Below, piece by piece: positions 17,803 through 26,519 of a DNA stretch of 64,000 bases. Source of the stretch: Streptomyces sp. SS1-1 (GTDB lineage: Bacteria > Actinomycetota > Actinomycetes > Streptomycetales > Streptomycetaceae). The stretch spans positions 6,426,501-6,490,500 of the forward strand of contig NZ_WBXN01000004.1 in NCBI RefSeq assembly GCF_008973465.1, written 5' to 3'. The notes under the pieces are model-generated. The model saw only the letters and a program-made list of their open reading frames with translations, was not told the DNA's origin and ran no database searches. The translations under genes and the position numbers were made by a program. Within the stretch, counting starts at the first letter, position 1. The number at the start of each line of letters is the position of its first letter.

Positions 17803-18050
17803 GCGGGGAGCGGGTCCGCGAGTGCGGTCACTGGATCGGCCCGGAGCGCCGGCACTGCAGGCAGGTGGACGGGGTTCGCGCGTTCCTGATCGGGCTGCGT
17901 TGCCCGGCGCACACGCCGAACGCGCTGAAGGGCCTGCCGGAGATCCCGCCCGGGCCGGGTGCACCGCGGACCTGGGCGGCACCGCCCACGTACCGGGCCC
18001 CGACGGCGCGCGGCCGCCGTCCCCTCACCGCCGTCCGCAAGACCACGTGA
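17799..18050 (+). CDS. Small Cys-containing protein
   Basis: An 83-aa protein with ECGHWIG...RHCRQ and LRCPAHTP, a likely single zinc site of two half-ribbons, and a proline-rich tail. GTG start overlaps the WhiB gene. Similar tiny zinc proteins recur along this operon. Function unknown. Confidence 0.55.
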   Translation: MSGERVRECGHWIGPERRHCRQVDGVRAFLIGLRCPAHTPNALKGLPEIPPGPGAPRTWAAPPTYRAPTARGRRPLTAVRKTT

Positions 18051-18102
18051 CAGCGGCCCCGCCGACCGAACCGGCGGGGCCACCAACCCCAAGGAGAACA
18101 CG

Positions 18103-18465
18103 ATGACCACCCACCGCAGGCTCACGCAGGCCGAACTCGTCACCGAAGCCACCGAACGGTTCGGCAACGACCCGATGAAGTGGGCGTTCCTCTGCCCCAC
18201 ATGCGGCGACACCGCGACCGGAGCCGACTTCCGCGAAGCCCTCACCAGCCACCCGCGCAAGCACCCCAACGGGACCGACGTCGCCGCCTCCGACGTTCTC
18301 GGCCAGGAGTGCATCGGCCGCACCCTCGGCGCCCTCGACAAGCGCCAGACGTACAGCGGACGCGGCTGCGACTGGGCCGCCTACGGCCTGTTCGGCGGCC
18401 CCTGGACCGTCGACCTGCCGGACGGCCACACCATCCACTCCTTCCCGCTCGCCCCGGCCAGCTGA
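18103..18465 (+). CDS. VVA0879-like phage protein
   Basis: The 120-aa protein opens with LTQAELVTEATERFGNDPMKWAFLCPTCGD and continues with ECIGR and a glycine-rich CDWAAYGLFGGP segment, matching the VVA0879 family of phage-associated proteins, whose function is unknown. AAGGAG lies 7 nt before ATG 18103. It is the last gene before a strong hairpin. Confidence 0.7.
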   Translation: MTTHRRLTQAELVTEATERFGNDPMKWAFLCPTCGDTATGADFREALTSHPRKHPNGTDVAASDVLGQECIGRTLGALDKRQTYSGRGCDWAAYGLFGGPWTVDLPDGHTIHSFPLAPAS

Positions 18466-18515
18466 CCATCCTCCGGCGGCCGGCCCCCAGGCGCACAGCG
18501 CCGCGGCCGCCACCC

Positions 18516-18555
18516 GGGCCCGCCCTCCACCTCCCCCCAAACGGAGGGCGGGCCC
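18516..18555 (+). terminator. 13-bp GC hairpin
   Basis: GGGCCCGCCCTCC (18516-18528) pairs perfectly with GGAGGGCGGGCCC (18543-18555) around a 14-nt loop. There is no T-tract, as is common for actinomycete terminators. It sits between the VVA0879-like gene and the next gene and may split the early operon. Downstream, the hexamer TCCACA occurs three times between 18563 and 18587. Confidence 0.55.
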
Positions 18556-18605
18556 ACCCAGATCCACAGATCCACAAGCCAGCTCCACAACCAGAAAGGC
18601 ACACC

Positions 18606-18929
18606 GTGACACCCAACATCGACGCCGACGTCAAGTTCGACAGCAAGGTCCTCACCGACGTAGCCGAAGCCCTCGAACCCCACGCCACCGAAATGTTCAA
18701 GCAGCGCGCCGGCCGGTGGATGGCCGTCGTCGAGTTCGGCCACGTCGAGCGCACCGAACCCGGACCCGACGAGGACAAGAACCCCACCGTCAAGATCCGC
18801 GTCACCTCGATCGAAGTCGCCGCCGACGAAGTCACCCGCGGCCGACTCCGCAGCGTGCAGCGCGAGATGTACGACCGCCGCACCTCCGGCGGCACCCTCT
18901 TCGAGCACGACACGGACGAGGTCGCCTGA
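18606..18929 (+). CDS. Phage protein of unknown function
   Basis: A 107-aa acidic protein with GTG start and AGAAAGG upstream. It is mostly predicted strand and helix (RWMAVVEFGHVERTEPG, VKIRVTSIEVAADEV). No family assignment. Its stop overlaps the next ATG. Confidence 0.6.
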   Translation: MTPNIDADVKFDSKVLTDVAEALEPHATEMFKQRAGRWMAVVEFGHVERTEPGPDEDKNPTVKIRVTSIEVAADEVTRGRLRSVQREMYDRRTSGGTLFEHDTDEVA

Positions 18930-19267
18930 TGGCCGCCCGGCCGTGGGGAGGCGACAACTCCCGCCGCCCCGCGGCCGGGCCCCGCCCCTGCGAGCACTGC
19001 GGACAGCCGGTGCTACGCCAGCTCGTCGGCCACCGCGCCGCACTGAAGGTCACCGCGGACGCCGCGCCCATACCGCTCGACGAGGCGCTCGCACTGCGGG
19101 AACCGAACCGGCTCGTGTGGTGCCTGGCCCGGCTGCGCAGCGGTGAACCGGATCTGAGGTGGCGGTGCCGCAGCGGGGAGACGTGCCGGCACCAGGCGGT
19201 CATCGAGCACCGGTGCCCCCCGGAGGCCAGGCAGTTCGGAGCGAAACCAGAAGGGGGGCTGTGGTGA
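18929..19267 (+). CDS. Small zinc-binding protein
   Basis: A 112-aa protein with PCEHCGQPV near the start and RCRSGETCRHQ plus RCPP toward the end, so probably one or two zinc sites. ATG overlaps the previous stop. It faces the leftward HTH gene at 19273 tail to tail with only 5 bp between. Function unknown. Confidence 0.6.
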   Translation: MAARPWGGDNSRRPAAGPRPCEHCGQPVLRQLVGHRAALKVTADAAPIPLDEALALREPNRLVWCLARLRSGEPDLRWRCRSGETCRHQAVIEHRCPPEARQFGAKPEGGLW

Positions 19268-19272
19268 AGCGA

Positions 19273-19476
19273 TCAGGGCTTGGGCTTGGGGGCGATCTTC
19301 GCCACCCACTCGCGGGTCATGCCGGACCAGCGGGCCATGTCGGAAGGGCCGACACCTTGGGCACGCCAGGCCACGAACAGCTCTCGCAGCGCGGCGTCGT
19401 CCCGCTCAAAGGCGGCCTTCGACTTCTCGCGCTTACGGGCGGCGTCCCGGATCTGGGCCTCGGCTTCGCTGGTCAT
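19273..19476 (-). CDS. Small leftward HTH protein
   Basis: The 67-aa protein has a charged helix followed by a HTH-like C-terminus (GPSDMARWSGMTREWVAKIAP). ATG 19476 is chosen because GAGGG precedes it; upstream alternatives (ATG 19485, GTG 19503) would overlap the palindrome at 19487-19503. The ending resembles that of the HTH gene at 35408 (SGFTREYVARI). It diverges from an endonuclease VII-like gene and is probably its regulator. Confidence 0.6.
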   Translation of the reverse strand: MTSEAEAQIRDAARKREKSKAAFERDDAALRELFVAWRAQGVGPSDMARWSGMTREWVAKIAPKPKP

Positions 19477-19486
19477 GGCCCTCATG

Positions 19487-19503
19487 GTGACACAGGTTGT
19501 CAC
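19487..19503. promoter_or_regulatory. Operator palindrome GTGACA-N5-TGTCAC
   Basis: Perfect 6-bp inverted repeats with a 5-bp spacer lie just upstream of the small leftward HTH gene. Next to them CGGTCGCG occurs three times (19503, 19529 and 19542), the last two within CGGTCGCGAAC. The cluster sits in the 90-bp gap before the divergent endonuclease gene, whose likely -10 is TATTCT (19555-19560). Confidence 0.55.
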
Positions 19504-19566
19504 GGTCGCGCTACGCGTCCGCGCTATACGGTCGCGAACTGCGGTCGCGAACGGTATTCTCGTCTC

Positions 19567-20148
19567 ATGGTGAACATCGGCTCAGGCCACAGCCATCGCG
19601 CAGACCTCACGTGCAACCACGAGTTGTACGGATTGAGCTGCGGCGACTACGACGCAATGCGGGCCCGGGCACGCGAGGCGTGCGAGATCTGTGAGACCGC
19701 CGAGCGTGACACGACCCGCGGCCAGCTCGTCATCGACCACTTCCAGGGCGAGGGACTGTTCATCGTGCGCGGGCTCCTCTGCGACCGATGCAACTCGGTC
19801 ATGTCTCGCCACGATCGCACTGCCGAATGGGGCCCCTCCTCTCTGCCTTGGAAGGAGAAGGCCCGCGCCTACCACCTCAACGCATTCAGCCAGCCCACGG
19901 CCGATGAACTGCGTCGCGCAGACGAGGTCATCGCGGCACGCACGCCGTACTCCGTCCGCAACCGGCCGCCGCTGCCGAGAACGCCACGCCGAAAGCACTC
20001 GCCGCGCGTCCACCTGAACCACGGCCCGAAGCAGATCGCCCGAGCGATTCGCAAGCACCTCACGCCCGAGCAGATCGGCCGCTTGGTCCAGCTGCTCACT
20101 GAGGCCGAGGCAGGTGAGCCCCACAGCCACAGCGCTGCGACCCGCTAA
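19567..20148 (+). CDS. Endonuclease VII-like HNH nuclease
   Basis: The 193-aa protein starts YGLSCGDYDAMRARAREACEICE and continues with LVIDHFQGEGLFIVRGLLCDRCNSVM. This is the pattern of phage recombination endonuclease VII (T4 gp49-like): a zinc-binding CxxC...CxxC with a catalytic DH between. Such enzymes resolve branched DNA or act as mobile endonucleases. The body is less GC-rich than its surroundings, and it has its own divergent promoter region with a regulator, which suggests an inserted cassette. Confidence 0.82.
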   Translation: MVNIGSGHSHRADLTCNHELYGLSCGDYDAMRARAREACEICETAERDTTRGQLVIDHFQGEGLFIVRGLLCDRCNSVMSRHDRTAEWGPSSLPWKEKARAYHLNAFSQPTADELRRADEVIAARTPYSVRNRPPLPRTPRRKHSPRVHLNHGPKQIARAIRKHLTPEQIGRLVQLLTEAEAGEPHSHSAATR

Positions 20149-20192
20149 CGCGCGCTGCCCGCCCCGCACCTTCACGCAAGGAGCACCACCAA

Positions 20193-20480
20193 GTGACCGA
20201 GAACCAGCAGCCGCCACAGCGCACCGGCGCCTGGCCCACGGAACCCGTCGACCTCGACGCGGTCCAGGCCACCACCGCCGAGCGGCAGGCCGAGCAGGAA
20301 CACGGCGAGCAGCACGCCCGCCTCTACGCCGCCATCGCCTGGAACGAACTGGTTCTCGACAACATCCGCATCGACCTCGCCAACCAGCCCAACGCGAAGT
20401 GCGCACGCAACCGCGCCCGCTGGTGGATCCGCGGCGTCCTCGCCCAGCTCGACACAGTCCTCAAGGAGGGCGACCGATGA
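20193..20480 (+). CDS. Phage protein of unknown function
   Basis: A 95-aa helical protein with GTG start and AAGGAG upstream. It has a disordered first third and a conserved-looking LYAAIAWNELVLDNIRIDL helix. It is coupled to the next gene by ATGA. Not recognised. Confidence 0.6.
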   Translation: MTENQQPPQRTGAWPTEPVDLDAVQATTAERQAEQEHGEQHARLYAAIAWNELVLDNIRIDLANQPNAKCARNRARWWIRGVLAQLDTVLKEGDR

Positions 20481-20791
20481 CAACCGCCGCTCCCCTCATG
20501 CTCTTCGGCGACGACACCCCCGAGCCCCCGCACCCCACCGCGCGCGACCAGCCCGAACCCATCCACGGCCTACGGCCCGCGCCCGCTCGGCTCATCGCCG
20601 CACACGACGCCGACATCCACGACCACGAAGGCCGACCCTTGCTCTACCTCGTCGTCACCTGCTGCCCGTACTGCGAGCACCAGCACATCCACCCCGCCGG
20701 CCACACAGGCGAGCCCCGGCTCTGCCCGCGCAACGCCCGCTGCATCGGCCAGCCCGGCGGCGCCTACTACTTCCCGGCGGTGGACCAGTGA
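20477..20791 (+). CDS. Small zinc-ribbon protein before the primase
   Basis: A 104-aa protein with a Cys/His zinc motif (TCCPYCEHQHIH ... LCPRNARCIG). Its stop overlaps the GTG of the primase-like gene, so it may assist replication. No family is recognised. Confidence 0.6.
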   Translation: MTTAAPLMLFGDDTPEPPHPTARDQPEPIHGLRPAPARLIAAHDADIHDHEGRPLLYLVVTCCPYCEHQHIHPAGHTGEPRLCPRNARCIGQPGGAYYFPAVDQ

Positions 20792-23412
20792 CAACCGCAC
20801 ACCAGGCGCCCACACACGTGGCCGCAGACATCGAACTCGTCAGAGCATCCCTGGCCTACCAGTACCAAGACGCGCCCGGCCTGCTCAGCATCTGCTCCGA
20901 CGCAGACCGCTGGGTCGGACGCCGCTTCACCACCGACGAAGTCGGCATCGCCGCCGCCGTCCGCTACATCGCCGAACTCGACACCCGCACCCCGAAAGGG
21001 ATCTACGCCCAGGTCACCACCCTGCGCGAACACCCCGCCAAGGGCCGCGGAGGAAAGGACCTCGCCCACGCCCTCACCTGGCTGTGGGCCGACGGCGACT
21101 ACGGCACCCTCGGCCACAAGCCCGGCCCCGACGAGATGCCCCACCCCATCGACGCCGACCACGTCCGCGAGATCGTCACCTCCACCGGACTGCCCGAGCC
21201 GTCCGGCTGGGTCGACACCGGCGGCGGCTGCAACCCCGTATGGGCGCTCACCGAAACGCACATCATCACCGACGACAACCGGGTCGCCGTCGAGGAGATG
21301 ACCTCAGCCCTACAGGCCATCCTCGGCGCCGCCGCCTACCAGCACGGGTGCGCCTGGGACACCCAGGTCGGCAACCTCGACCGGCTCATGCGCGTGCCCG
21401 GCACCGTCAACCGCAAGACCGAACCCGCCCGCCCTTCCAGCAGCCACGCCGGCACCGGCGCACCCGTCGACCTCGCCACCATGCGCGAAGCCATCACCCG
21501 CCTGGCTCCCGAGGCACGCCGCATCCTGGAGAAGGCCGCCGTCGAGAAGCGGGCCCGGCAAGACGAACGCACAGGCCGCACCACCCCTGCACGACCCGCC
21601 CGGCCCGCAACCTTCCCCCGCTCCACCAGCGGCACCGGCGTCTTCGACATCCTCGCGAGCCAGCTCACCTTCCGCGACATCCTCGAACCCGAGGGCTGGA
21701 CCTACCGCGGCACCGCCGCCGACGGCCGCGAGAAGTGGCTGCGCCCCAGCGGCAGCGAAGGCTCACCCGACAGCGACTACAGCCTCGTCTGCGACGACCA
21801 CGTCGCCGTCAACTGGAGCGAGCGCTCCGGCCTCCCCGTCGGCCAGCAGCCGGGAGGAAAGAAGCTCACCATCCCCACCCTGTGGGCGCACATCCACCAC
21901 GGCGGCAACGAACGCGAAGCCACCCTCGACATCCTCCGCGCAGCCTTCGACCAGGACGCCAGCCCGGCCGCCCGACGACTGCCGGCCCCAGCCCTCGCCG
22001 AGATCCGCCGCCACTGCCGCCCGCCCGCCGCGCCCCGAGACGACACACCGCACGACGACGAGTACTGGCCCACCGAGGCCCCCGCCGAAGAAGACGACCC
22101 CGACGACACCACCTCGACGCAGCGGCCCGGCCTTCTGCCCGAAACGTTCTGGAACGCACGCCCGGTCTTCCAGCACATCCGGCAAGCCGCCCACTCCCAA
22201 GGCTGCTCCGGCGACACCGTCCTCTACTCCACCCTGGCCCGACTCTCCGGGATGATCTCCCACCACATCCGGGCCGTCACCGGCATCGGCGGCCGGGCCA
22301 GCCTCAACATCTTCGCCGCCATGGTCGGCACCTCCGGCGCCGGCAAGTCCATCTCCGCCGGATGCGTCCGCGACCTCATGCACCCCGCCGACGACGACTT
22401 CCGCGACGGCCTGCCCATCGGCTCCGGCGAAGGCATCGCCGAAACCTTCATGGGCGCCGTCGAAGAACCCACCGGCGAGATCCACCAGAAGGGCCCCTAC
22501 AAGGGCGACCCCGTCATGGCGAAGGTCCGCAAGCAGGTCCGGCACAACGCGTTCTTCTACGTCGACGAAGGTCAGACCATGGCCAAGCTCGGCGAACGCT
22601 CCGGCTCCATCCTCGGAGAGACCCTGCGGCGCGCCGCCATCGGCGAAGCCCTCGGCCAGACCAACGCCTCCGAAGAACGCACCCGCTACATCGCGCCCGG
22701 CTCCTACAGCCTCGGCCTCCTCGCCGGCTTCCAGCCGTCCATCGCCACCGTCCTCCTCGCCGACGCCCACACCGGAACACCGCAGCGATTCTTCTGGGGC
22801 TGGGCCGACGACCCCACCATCCCCGACAACCCGCCGCCGTGGCCCGGCCCCATCGAGCCGCACCCCGGCCGTATCCGCCCCGACGCCCCGGTCGACATCG
22901 ACTTCCCCGTGTCCATCAAGCAGATGCTGTGGCGCGAGCGCGTCGCCCGCGGACGCGGCGAACTCGAAGTGCCCGAACTCGACGGCCACGCCAACCTGAT
23001 GAAGGTCAAGCTCGCCGCCCTGTTCGCCCTCCTCGACGGCGGCCGCCTCAACGCCACCGAAGAGGACTGGGAGCTGGCCGGCGTCGTCTGGAAGGCCTCC
23101 TGCGCGGTGCGGGACTCCCTCGTCCGCAGGGCCGAGCGTGAGGCCGCACTCGCCAAGCAGCAGCAGACCGACGCCAAGGTCGAACTCGAACTGCGCACCC
23201 ACGTCGCGAAGAAGGGCGCCGACCTCGCCCTGGAGCGCGTCGCCCGCCTCGTCCACCGTCACGCCTCGCAGGTCGGCGGGATCACCTACGGCGGCCTGAA
23301 GAAGTCGCTCGCGTCCCGGGATCGCGCCATCGCGGAGAAGGCGGTCGCTCTCGCGGTGGCTCGGGACTGGGTGTTCGAGGAGGGGGACCGGATCTGTGTC
23401 AAAGCGGACTAA
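20788..23412 (+). CDS. Primase/helicase-like replication protein
   Basis: The 874-aa protein looks like the phage's main replication protein. The first 250 residues resemble the archaeo-eukaryotic primase/polymerase type (WLWADGDYGTLG, SGWVDTGGGCNPVWAL, LDRLMRVPGTVNRK). The central part is a DUF3987-like P-loop ATPase with Walker A GTSGAGKS near residue 514 and a Walker B-like FFYVDEGQ near 588. The C-terminal 120 residues are helical and may be a winged-helix DNA-binding part. GTG start overlaps the upstream stop. The box-rich sequence beginning at its last codons (23417-23614) is a plausible target. Confidence 0.82.
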   Translation: MTTAHQAPTHVAADIELVRASLAYQYQDAPGLLSICSDADRWVGRRFTTDEVGIAAAVRYIAELDTRTPKGIYAQVTTLREHPAKGRGGKDLAHALTWLWADGDYGTLGHKPGPDEMPHPIDADHVREIVTSTGLPEPSGWVDTGGGCNPVWALTETHIITDDNRVAVEEMTSALQAILGAAAYQHGCAWDTQVGNLDRLMRVPGTVNRKTEPARPSSSHAGTGAPVDLATMREAITRLAPEARRILEKAAVEKRARQDERTGRTTPARPARPATFPRSTSGTGVFDILASQLTFRDILEPEGWTYRGTAADGREKWLRPSGSEGSPDSDYSLVCDDHVAVNWSERSGLPVGQQPGGKKLTIPTLWAHIHHGGNEREATLDILRAAFDQDASPAARRLPAPALAEIRRHCRPPAAPRDDTPHDDEYWPTEAPAEEDDPDDTTSTQRPGLLPETFWNARPVFQHIRQAAHSQGCSGDTVLYSTLARLSGMISHHIRAVTGIGGRASLNIFAAMVGTSGAGKSISAGCVRDLMHPADDDFRDGLPIGSGEGIAETFMGAVEEPTGEIHQKGPYKGDPVMAKVRKQVRHNAFFYVDEGQTMAKLGERSGSILGETLRRAAIGEALGQTNASEERTRYIAPGSYSLGLLAGFQPSIATVLLADAHTGTPQRFFWGWADDPTIPDNPPPWPGPIEPHPGRIRPDAPVDIDFPVSIKQMLWRERVARGRGELEVPELDGHANLMKVKLAALFALLDGGRLNATEEDWELAGVVWKASCAVRDSLVRRAEREAALAKQQQTDAKVELELRTHVAKKGADLALERVARLVHRHASQVGGITYGGLKKSLASRDRAIAEKAVALAVARDWVFEEGDRICVKAD

Positions 23413-23416
23413 TCGA

Positions 23417-23614
23417 GGTGGACATGAGGGGTGGACATCCGTCCACCTTCGGCCGAGGTGGACAGGTGGACATTTGTCCACCACCCCCTGTCGCGAGAAA
23501 AACGGCCCCCATTCTGCCCCCACATACATACACAAAAAGGACATTTACTCTCACTCACGCGCTACGCGAGACAGGGGGTGGTGGACACGTCCACCTTTTG
23601 TCCACCTGTCCACC
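23417..23614. other. Candidate replication origin: ten GTCCACC boxes
   Basis: Ten copies of nnGTCCACC, in either orientation, occur within 200 bp at 23417, 23430, 23439, 23457, 23465, 23474, 23580, 23587, 23598 and 23606. Several form head-to-head pairs. Two copies read TTGTCCACC, one base from the Streptomyces DnaA box TTGTCCACA. A 17-bp inverted repeat (GTCCACCACCCCCTGTC, 23476-23492, and its complement, 23570-23586) frames an A/T-richer core (23521-23560). Nothing in the stretch codes for protein. It follows the primase-like gene directly. Confidence 0.65.
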
Positions 23615-23707
23615 TCCTTTACCCGTAAACAATCTCCGCCGGCCCCCGCCTAGTCGATCACCCCCACACGCGACACCCACCCCACACCACACCCACGAAA
23701 GGCAGCC

Positions 23708-24103
23708 ATGACCACCACACCCCGCCGCATCCAACGCCGCCGCACCAAGGGCTGGCGCGCACCTGAAGGCGCCCGCTACGTCGGCCGCGGCACCCCCTTC
23801 GGCAACCCCTGGGCCGTCGTGCAGACCAACACCGGGACCGGCTGGGCCGTCCAATGGGCCGGCCACACCAACCAGCACCGCCCGCCCGGCCTGAAGGACT
23901 TCGTCCCCGCCAACGGCCAGCACGACGCGCACACCCTCGCCGTCGAGCTGTACGAGATCTGGGTCCACGCGCACCCGACCCTGCCGGACCGAATCCGCCG
24001 CGACCTCGCCGCCCGAGACCTCATGTGCTGGTGCCCGCCCGAACTCCCGTGCCACGCCGACGTGCTGCTGGAGCTCGCCAACAGCCAGCTCGCCGCCGCC
24101 TGA
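23708..24103 (+). CDS. DUF4326 protein
   Basis: The 131-aa protein fits DUF4326: it opens RIQRRRTKGWR, has EGARYVGRGTPFGNPW and ends with LMCWCPPELPCHADVLLELAN. The family is common in actinophages and its function is unknown. It is the first gene after the candidate origin, with GAAAGG upstream. Confidence 0.85.
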   Translation: MTTTPRRIQRRRTKGWRAPEGARYVGRGTPFGNPWAVVQTNTGTGWAVQWAGHTNQHRPPGLKDFVPANGQHDAHTLAVELYEIWVHAHPTLPDRIRRDLAARDLMCWCPPELPCHADVLLELANSQLAAA

Positions 24104-24165
24104 CCGTCACCCCGCCCGCCCGGGCGTACCCCGCCCCCGCACCACCGACCGAGGAGACACCACCC

Positions 24166-24540
24166 ATGACCGACCCCAAGGCCACCGTCCAGATCACCCG
24201 CTACGAGGTGTCCGTCCTCCCCGAGGACGACATCAACCGCCCCGTGTTCACCGTCTACGTCGAGCACCGCGGCAACGACCGGTGGGCCGTCGTCCGCAAC
24301 CAGCAGTGCATGAACGCCAAGGGCGAATGGTCCTGGGAGCGCGTGCCGTCCGAGCGCGAGGACGACTGGCTGGCCGAGCACCGGTTCAACCGGGCGACCG
24401 CGCTGGAGCTCGCCCAGTGGGCGGCCCCCCGGATCGTGGTCAACGGCCACACGGCGGTCGACGCGTACCGGCGCACGCACCCCGCCGCCGCTGCTGCTGT
24501 TCCGGCCGTGCCGACCACCACCAAGGACGGCGCACAGTGA
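24166..24540 (+). CDS. Phage protein of unknown function
   Basis: A 124-aa protein with a beta-rich first half (VQITRYEVSVLPEDD, VFTVYVEHRGNDRWAVV) and an alanine-rich tail. GAGGAG lies upstream of ATG 24166. Not recognised. Its stop overlaps the next GTG. Confidence 0.6.
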   Translation: MTDPKATVQITRYEVSVLPEDDINRPVFTVYVEHRGNDRWAVVRNQQCMNAKGEWSWERVPSEREDDWLAEHRFNRATALELAQWAAPRIVVNGHTAVDAYRRTHPAAAAAVPAVPTTTKDGAQ

Positions 24541-24710
24541 CCGCCCGCCGCCACCTCCGCAACTCAGCCGAGATCTGCCCCGAGCACATCGACATCCCCG
24601 GCGAGGGTCCGCTGCGTTGCGAACTCGATGCCGGACATGACGGCAAGCACAAACACTTCTGCACCCGATGGGGCACGCCGGATCGCGCCACAGGCCAGCC
24701 CACCCCGTGA
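24537..24710 (+). CDS. Small Cys/His protein
   Basis: A 57-aa protein with ICPEHIDIPGEGPLRCELDAGHDGKH; the spacing of C/H residues suggests a small zinc site. GTG start, 4-bp overlap with the previous gene. Function unknown. Confidence 0.5.
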   Translation: MTARRHLRNSAEICPEHIDIPGEGPLRCELDAGHDGKHKHFCTRWGTPDRATGQPTP

Positions 24711-24793
24711 CCCACGAGAAGACCGGCCGCCGTGTTGGAGCCACGGCGGCCGGCCGTCCCCGAAGCATCCCACCCGGAAGGAACACGCACACC

Positions 24794-25906
24794 ATGACCA
24801 CCGACCCGACCAGCGAGCAGCTCGCCGCCCTCGTCCGCGACTTCCTCGACCCCGACCCGTGCGCCCTCGACCATCACGGCTACTGCCAGGCCCACAGCTG
24901 GCTGTGCGAGGGCCGCTGCCCGCATGCCCGGGCGCGGGAGGTGCTGGCTGAGTACGACGCTCAGCAAGCCGCGTCTGCCGGGCTTGGCGTGTCTGCCACA
25001 CCCAGCCACACCGACCAGGCCGCGCTCCGCGAGAGCATTGCCGAGGCCCTCCTCGCCACGCCCCGCGAGGGCTGGACCTACGAGACCGGCCGGGAGAAGT
25101 GGGACCACCACAAGCACGGCGACCGCCCCGGACACACCTACTCGATCTCGTGCGCCCTCTGCACCGGTGACGTCACCACGCTCGCCGACGCGGTGCTGGC
25201 GGTGCTGCCGCCGCCCGCCGACCGGGCCGCCGTCCTCCGCGAAGCCGCCGACCGTATGTCGAAGAAGGCGTCGGCGCTCACCGAAGGTCTGCACGACCTG
25301 GCGCATTTCGTGGCGAAGGACCGGCTACGCGAGGCCGAGATCCTCGACCGCGAGGCTGACGAGCTGCGCCGCCTGGCCGACGAGACGCAGCCGCCGGAGC
25401 CCGTCGTCACCGTGCACGCCGCGCCCGACCTCAGCCCTGCAGCCGCTGAAGCCCTCGCCGCACTCGCCGACGTGGCCAAGCAGCAGATCGTCTGCGACTT
25501 CGACCACCCCCACCCAGAGCACCCCTGCGGACGCCGCCTACTCGCGCCCGTCGACGAGGCGCCCCAGCAGCCCGACACCGAGGCATGGGACGTCCCCGAC
25601 GCCCGGCCCGGCACCACCGACTACACGCTCACCCGGCCCGCCGCCGACGCGCAGTCGGAGCCGCCGGTGCACGGTGAGTCCGTCGCCCACCTCGCCGGCC
25701 TCCACGACGGACACGACCAGTGTGCCGACGGCGAGCGGGGGATCGTCCACCGCTGCACCGAGTTCGACACATGGTTCGACCGCACCGTCTGTGCCGAGCC
25801 CTGCGGGGCCATGCACACCCGCTGCGTCAACTGCGGCGCAGCACTGGACACCTGCCCGCAGGGCCAGCCCGCCGTCGACGCGCGGCAGGACGGGGCGCAG
25901 CAGTGA
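24794..25906 (+). CDS. Cys-rich modular protein of unknown function
   Basis: The 370-aa protein appears assembled from small Cys/His modules joined by acidic linkers: CALDHHGYCQAHSWLCEGRCPHARAREVL-type start, SISCALCTGD, a helical hinge of about 50 residues, VCDFDHPHPEHPCGR, and a C-terminal CxxC pair (TRCVNCGAALDTC). Streptomyces genomes and phages carry many proteins of this sort. No catalytic motif is visible. Confidence 0.6.
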   Translation: MTTDPTSEQLAALVRDFLDPDPCALDHHGYCQAHSWLCEGRCPHARAREVLAEYDAQQAASAGLGVSATPSHTDQAALRESIAEALLATPREGWTYETGREKWDHHKHGDRPGHTYSISCALCTGDVTTLADAVLAVLPPPADRAAVLREAADRMSKKASALTEGLHDLAHFVAKDRLREAEILDREADELRRLADETQPPEPVVTVHAAPDLSPAAAEALAALADVAKQQIVCDFDHPHPEHPCGRRLLAPVDEAPQQPDTEAWDVPDARPGTTDYTLTRPAADAQSEPPVHGESVAHLAGLHDGHDQCADGERGIVHRCTEFDTWFDRTVCAEPCGAMHTRCVNCGAALDTCPQGQPAVDARQDGAQQ

Positions 25907-26223
25907 CCGCGCACCCGATCCCCGAGAACGCCGGGCACTGGTGGCTGGTGTGCGGGAAGTGGCGACGCCTGCATGCCATCCACAGCGCGGCGATCACAGC
26001 CGACCAGATGCGGAACGCCATCGACGACAACCGGCCCATCCCCGAGCGCGCCGCCTGTGGACTGCGCCGCCGCTGGTGGATGCCCGGCGTGTTCTCCCGC
26101 CTCGGTCGCCGCCGCTGCACCCCCTGCTGCCACGCGCTCGGTATCCAGCCCGGCTACGGCACCCCCGCCAACGAGAACCACCGCGAGGCGACGAAGACCC
26201 GACAGGACGGGGAGCAGCAGTGA
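25903..26223 (+). CDS. Small Cys/Trp-rich protein
   Basis: A 106-aa protein beginning HWWLVCGKWRRLHAI and including RRRCTPCCHALG, probably a zinc site. GTG start overlaps the upstream stop. Unknown function. Confidence 0.55.
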   Translation: MTAHPIPENAGHWWLVCGKWRRLHAIHSAAITADQMRNAIDDNRPIPERAACGLRRRWWMPGVFSRLGRRRCTPCCHALGIQPGYGTPANENHREATKTRQDGEQQ

Positions 26224-26519
26224 GCGACGCCGAGCTGTTCATCGAGGCGATCACCACGTTCACCACGGTCGCTGAGGCCCTCGCCGGGTGGGTGATCTTC
26301 TTCGCGGTCGTCGCCGCGATCCTCACCCTCGCCGCCACCGTCACCGGCGCGCGGGCTGTACGAGGCGCGTGGCGGTACCTGCGCGCCCGCGTGACGGCCG
26401 AACGAGCCGCGCGGGCAGTCCGGGAGGGTCAGGCCCTCCAACACCCGCCACACGCCCGCACAGCCCGCCGCACCCCCGCCTGGGTCCACACACAACCAGC
26501 CGACAAGGAGCACGCATGA
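26220..26519 (+). CDS. Single-pass membrane protein
   Basis: A 99-aa protein with one strong transmembrane segment (ALAGWVIFFAVVAAILTLAATV) and a basic cytoplasmic tail. It is one of a run of tiny membrane proteins between 26 and 32 kb. GTG start, overlapping neighbours at both ends. Confidence 0.6.
   Translation: MSDAELFIEAITTFTTVAEALAGWVIFFAVVAAILTLAATVTGARAVRGAWRYLRARVTAERAARAVREGQALQHPPHARTARRTPAWVHTQPADKEHA

Noticed and set aside
18560..18590. Three TCCACA hexamers considered as a second DnaA-box cluster
   Set aside because: Only six of nine positions match and no replication gene adjoins; kept only as a note under the terminator there.
23417..23614. Short repeats considered as a CRISPR array
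   Set aside because: The 9-bp boxes are too short, occur in both orientations and are unevenly spaced; this fits an origin or operator array.
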